DNA from: Ignavibacteriales bacterium | Lineage (GTDB): Bacteria; Bacteroidota; Ignavibacteria; UBA10030 | Direction of reading: 5' to 3' | Assembly (NCBI GenBank): GCA_026390575.1 | Contig: JAPLFR010000013.1 | Coordinates: forward strand, 1 to 64,000 | Length of the DNA stretch: 64,000 bases | Shown: positions 61,401 to 64,000 of the stretch, piece by piece | Layout of the letters: each line of letters starts with the position of its first letter | Numbering within the stretch: the first letter of the stretch is position 1 | Program-made: the position numbers and the translations under genes | Notes under the pieces: model-generated | Database searches by the model: none | What the model saw: only the letters and a program-made list of their open reading frames with translations | What the model was told of the DNA's origin: nothing

Positions 61401-62081
61401 TCATTTACCAGGCTTTGAAACTGCGATAGTATGCTTATCTACATAAATTTCATTTCTGTTTTCGACAATCTGTTCCCAATATTCGATCTCGAATCCGATA
61501 GCGCATAGAATCGATATCAATTGTTCGATAGAAAACACGCTCACAGTTCCGGTATCCCGCATTACACCTTTTTTAATATCCGTTATCGTGTGTTCAGAAA
61601 TCCTTCGCCCTTCATCCCATCCAGTCGTCCCATATCCGAATCCACAAGTTAAGAATAGTCCACCAGGTTTCAAGAGATTAAAATATTTTCCATATGCTTC
61701 AATTACCATATTCTCAGGATTAGCATATATAGAATACTGATCTATCATAATATCATATGTTTGCCTGAGATAAACACTTGGTCTCGTTATATCTCCAAGC
61801 ACGGTTTCTATCTCATCCAATACACCAAATTCTTTAGCATTTACGTTGATGTGAGACAACCCCGACGGTGCCCCATCAAATGCGGTTACCTTACCACCCT
61901 CCTTTGCCATCATCCAGGAACTTGCACCCATACCACACCCAATATCCAGAACGTAAAGAGGGATATGATTTATTTTGTTTTTAGCTCGTATGAAAAACCT
62001 AATCGTCTCTTCAGGTGGGTACTTACCCCAAGATTTACTTGAAAATAAGTTTTCCCAAATGGGATCACCGAAAAAATTCAT
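61401..62081 (-). CDS. SAM-dependent methyltransferase
   Basis: A 226-residue class I methyltransferase. LYVLDIGCGMGASSWMMA (motif I) near residue 40, VTAFDGAPSGLSHI (motif II) and the later LLKPGGLFLTCGF (motif IV/V) are clear. The N-terminal MNFFGDPIWENLFSSKSWGKYPPEE is like the small-molecule/UbiE-like glycan methyltransferases. Its target is unknown, perhaps a sugar or a phosphate-bearing group of the glycan. Confidence 0.85.
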   Translation of the reverse strand: MNFFGDPIWENLFSSKSWGKYPPEETIRFFIRAKNKINHIPLYVLDIGCGMGASSWMMAKEGGKVTAFDGAPSGLSHINVNAKEFGVLDEIETVLGDITRPSVYLRQTYDIMIDQYSIYANPENMVIEAYGKYFNLLKPGGLFLTCGFGYGTTGWDEGRRISEHTITDIKKGVMRDTGTVSVFSIEQLISILCAIGFEIEYWEQIVENRNEIYVDKHTIAVSKPGK

Positions 62082-62085
62082 CTTC

Positions 62086-63150
62086 TTAATACCTATATTT
62101 TAATAATTGATTACCGTATTTTTTGCATTTCTCTGGGAATCGTTCCGACCACGCATTCACAATTTCACCATAAATAGCTGCGTTGTGAATCTTCTTTCCA
62201 ATAAAGAAATCAACTACACCATTCTTTGAAAAACTTCTCTTGTACCTGAAAACACCATCACCATCGGTAGTACCACCTCCGAGGCAAAAGCAGGTACAAC
62301 CTACATCTTTCAGGTGTTCAATAATGGCATGTTTCAAAATATCATTGGGACGACAATCATAATACTCAGCAAGAGTTCCACCTAAAAACGAATACCCGAC
62401 AGAGCCGCCGTAAAGAACAAGTTCACAGGCAATCGGGATTTCATCTTTGATTGTAAAGAACATGATCGTGTTTTGTCCGTTGAAACGAAGCATGGACTCA
62501 AAATAGTTCCTTGGAAAATTATAGAATTCATCAGCGGAATTCCGTGTCATCGTTTTTTCATATATGTCAATGAATGAATCTAATCGCTCAGAAGTGACAT
62601 CGCGGCCGGCAATAACGATCGTGTTCAATCCTGAACGTTCTGCCTTTTTTATATTCTTACGTGTCGAATGTTCATAAGAATTCTGCCAAATATCTCTTTC
62701 TGTCAAGTTCACAAGAACATTATGATTTACGCTGATCACATTTAGGTATGACACTAATTTATGATTGTTATATACGGGATTAAATCGAGTAAATTCTGCA
62801 ATAATCCCTTTTTCTTGGCAATATTCAATCATTGCACGGCTTATACCAGATGTGAAAGCGGGATCATTGGAGGTAGAGGCTACCCCGTTATAACCATAGG
62901 CTCCCTGAATATCAAAATACTCGTGATCAATATTAATATAAGAAAGTCCACGGAGAGTGTTAATTATAAAGGGATATAAAGCAATATCATTGTCATTCTC
63001 AAAAATCATACAATGGGCCTGCGATCCATAAACTTGCTCATAGACTCTGTAGTAAGAAGGAGAAAAATAGATATCTTGAAGATTCGCGGGAAGACATTTG
63101 AACGCGTCCCCCCATTGCGAGTCCGATGTTGTGCATTCTTTAATTCGCAT
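62086..63150 (-). CDS. FemAB/GNAT-like acyltransferase
   Basis: A 354-residue protein with two linked GNAT folds, the FemAB/BioF2-like arrangement used by peptidyl-tRNA-dependent or acyl-CoA ligases acting on cell-wall or sugar amines. Signature parts: STRKNIKKAERSGLNTIVI (RKxIKKA-type binding), VLYGGSVGYSFLGGTLAEYYDCRPNDILKHAI, and GCTCFCLGGGTTDGDGVFRYKRSFSKNG near the C terminus. It may add an amino-acyl or acyl group to an amino sugar of the glycan. It starts 41 bp after the aminotransferase and ends 4 bp before the methyltransferase start. Confidence 0.78.
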   Translation of the reverse strand: MRIKECTTSDSQWGDAFKCLPANLQDIYFSPSYYRVYEQVYGSQAHCMIFENDNDIALYPFIINTLRGLSYINIDHEYFDIQGAYGYNGVASTSNDPAFTSGISRAMIEYCQEKGIIAEFTRFNPVYNNHKLVSYLNVISVNHNVLVNLTERDIWQNSYEHSTRKNIKKAERSGLNTIVIAGRDVTSERLDSFIDIYEKTMTRNSADEFYNFPRNYFESMLRFNGQNTIMFFTIKDEIPIACELVLYGGSVGYSFLGGTLAEYYDCRPNDILKHAIIEHLKDVGCTCFCLGGGTTDGDGVFRYKRSFSKNGVVDFFIGKKIHNAAIYGEIVNAWSERFPEKCKKYGNQLLKYRY

Positions 63151-63191
63151 ATTTTTTTACCGCCGCGTCCTCTTTCATTTTAAGCCTTTTA

Positions 63192-64000
63192 TCAGAGGAG
63201 TTGTTTTAAGTTTCGAACCATTAATTCAAGCTCATCAATACGCACATCTTGGTGCACTGGCAAGTTCAAAATTCTGGTCGAAAGAAAATGAGATTCACTA
63301 TAATATCTATCAATTTCCGGAATTAGCTCGTGATATAGACTTACGACGCCATATCCTACTTCATTGAGCCCGAAGTAGAGCCTGTCTCTTGAATTTGCAT
63401 CAGGTAGCAGTATCGGAAAGCTCTGGGGTACAGCATCCTCAAGAGCATCCCTAAGAAGATGTATATGAAAACGGGCACATAAAGGTTCCATAAGTTCCTT
63501 AAGTTTTTGATAGTTTTCACACCTGCGCTGTGCAATTTGATAGCAATCATATTCATGTAAATTGAAAGATTCGATTGTTTCTGACTCCTGAGGGTATTTT
63601 GACAGGAGCATGCCGCCGTTTCTGTATGGAAGCATCTTATGCAAAGAAAAAAAGGCATAATCGAAATTCCGGTCCGCACCAAATAAAAAGGTAAAAAGCG
63701 CATGGGCACAATCTTCTACAACGATATAGTTCATCTTTATAGCCAACTCTTTAGCCTCAGAATAATTAGGGTCTCTGAAGCCGAAATAGTGTATGAGTAA
63801 AAGAATGCCTTTCTCATTTTCGATTAACCGATTCTTAAGGTCCACCATATCGATATAAAGGTCTTTATTCATTTTGTAAAAACAATACTTGATTCTGCTT
63901 TCCCGGATCGGATCGAATATACCAGACCCTTCTCTGGAGCTGAAACCAATATACGCTGGAGCCAATAACACGCATGAAAGATGATTGTTCAGAACATGTG
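63192..64000 (-). CDS. DegT/DnrJ-type aminotransferase (5' end beyond the window)
   Basis: The reading frame stays open to the right edge, so the N terminus is missing. The visible part begins VLLAPAYIGFSSREGSG, like the start of the DegT PLP fold, and continues with VVEDCAHAL (PLP-ring Asp) and the aldimine-type Lys in FFSLHKMLPYRNGG. The end RILNLPVHQDVRIDELELMV is typical of the family. It is a divergent member compared with the one at 43384-44511. In a nonulosonate context it could be the LegC/PseC-type step or an unrelated sugar aminotransferase; the sequence here does not decide. Confidence 0.82.
   Translation of the reverse strand, partial: HVLNNHLSCVLLAPAYIGFSSREGSGIFDPIRESRIKYCFYKMNKDLYIDMVDLKNRLIENEKGILLLIHYFGFRDPNYSEAKELAIKMNYIVVEDCAHALFTFLFGADRNFDYAFFSLHKMLPYRNGGMLLSKYPQESETIESFNLHEYDCYQIAQRRCENYQKLKELMEPLCARFHIHLLRDALEDAVPQSFPILLPDANSRDRLYFGLNEVGYGVVSLYHELIPEIDRYYSESHFLSTRILNLPVHQDVRIDELELMVRNLKQLL

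Noticed and set aside
1-64000. tRNA or rRNA genes
   Set aside because: I looked through the intergenic gaps by eye and saw no tRNA cloverleaf or rRNA sequence; short or divergent ones could be missed.

Overview
The window reads like a chromosomal segment of a free-living Gram-negative bacterium of the Bacteroidota/Chlorobiota (FCB) group, most likely Ignavibacteria-like. The pointers are a secreted M1 peptidase ending in a type IX secretion-style C-terminal domain (NYPNPFNPTTKI...GVYFYRL), Omp85-type and TolC-type outer-membrane proteins, a DUF4954 beta-helix protein, and intergenic palindromes of the gggaatgaca/tgtcattccc kind. The phylum assignment is inference; no rRNA or tRNA gene was seen.

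Layout. 1-7250 (minus strand): a TetR regulator, an EmrA/HlyD adaptor, an EmrB-type 14-TM exporter and a TolC-type channel, which together form a drug-efflux module, followed by the secreted M1 peptidase. 7380-16890 (minus): tricorn-like protease, then core metabolic and translation genes (tpiA, gatB, sucC, a zinc-ribbon protein, pruA), interrupted by a small four-helix-bundle (23S rRNA IVS-type) cassette. 17102-19660 (plus): a large BamA-family outer-membrane protein. 19772-27699 (minus): a seven-gene, translationally coupled operon encoding an HTH-EIIA(Ntr) regulator and a six-subunit membrane complex of the group 4 hydrogenase/complex I superfamily. Its large subunit lacks the usual nickel-ligand CxxC pairs, so it is probably an Ehr-type (energy-converting hydrogenase related) complex, not a hydrogenase. 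28123-37947 (plus): glnD, murI, a DUF4954 protein, pyrE, an MscS channel, a NUDIX hydrolase and pyrimidine nucleoside phosphorylase; suhB and a GT-C/TPR membrane protein follow on the minus strand.

41243-64000 (minus) is an AT-rich surface-glycan locus. It has glycosyltransferases, DegT-type sugar aminotransferases, a cupin, a formyltransferase-like protein, an LIC12162-family transferase, methyltransferases, a FemAB/GNAT-like protein, and PtmE-, NeuC- and NeuB-like genes pointing to a nonulosonic acid (legionaminic or sialic type).

The most notable content is at 49391-54892. A PEP-synthase-like kinase fused to a nucleotidyltransferase domain, a class-I amidotransferase-fold hydrolase, a stand-alone cytidylyltransferase-like protein and a CDP-alcohol phosphotransferase lie side by side. 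The first three match in kind, size and adjacency the Campylobacter jejuni enzymes that make cytidine diphosphoramidate (glutamine kinase Cj1418, phosphoglutamine cytidylyltransferase Cj1416, gamma-glutamyl-CDP-amidate hydrolase Cj1417). I infer a phosphoramidate-type glycan modification pathway in a non-Campylobacter phylum, possibly with a CDP-alcohol phosphotransferase as the final transferase.
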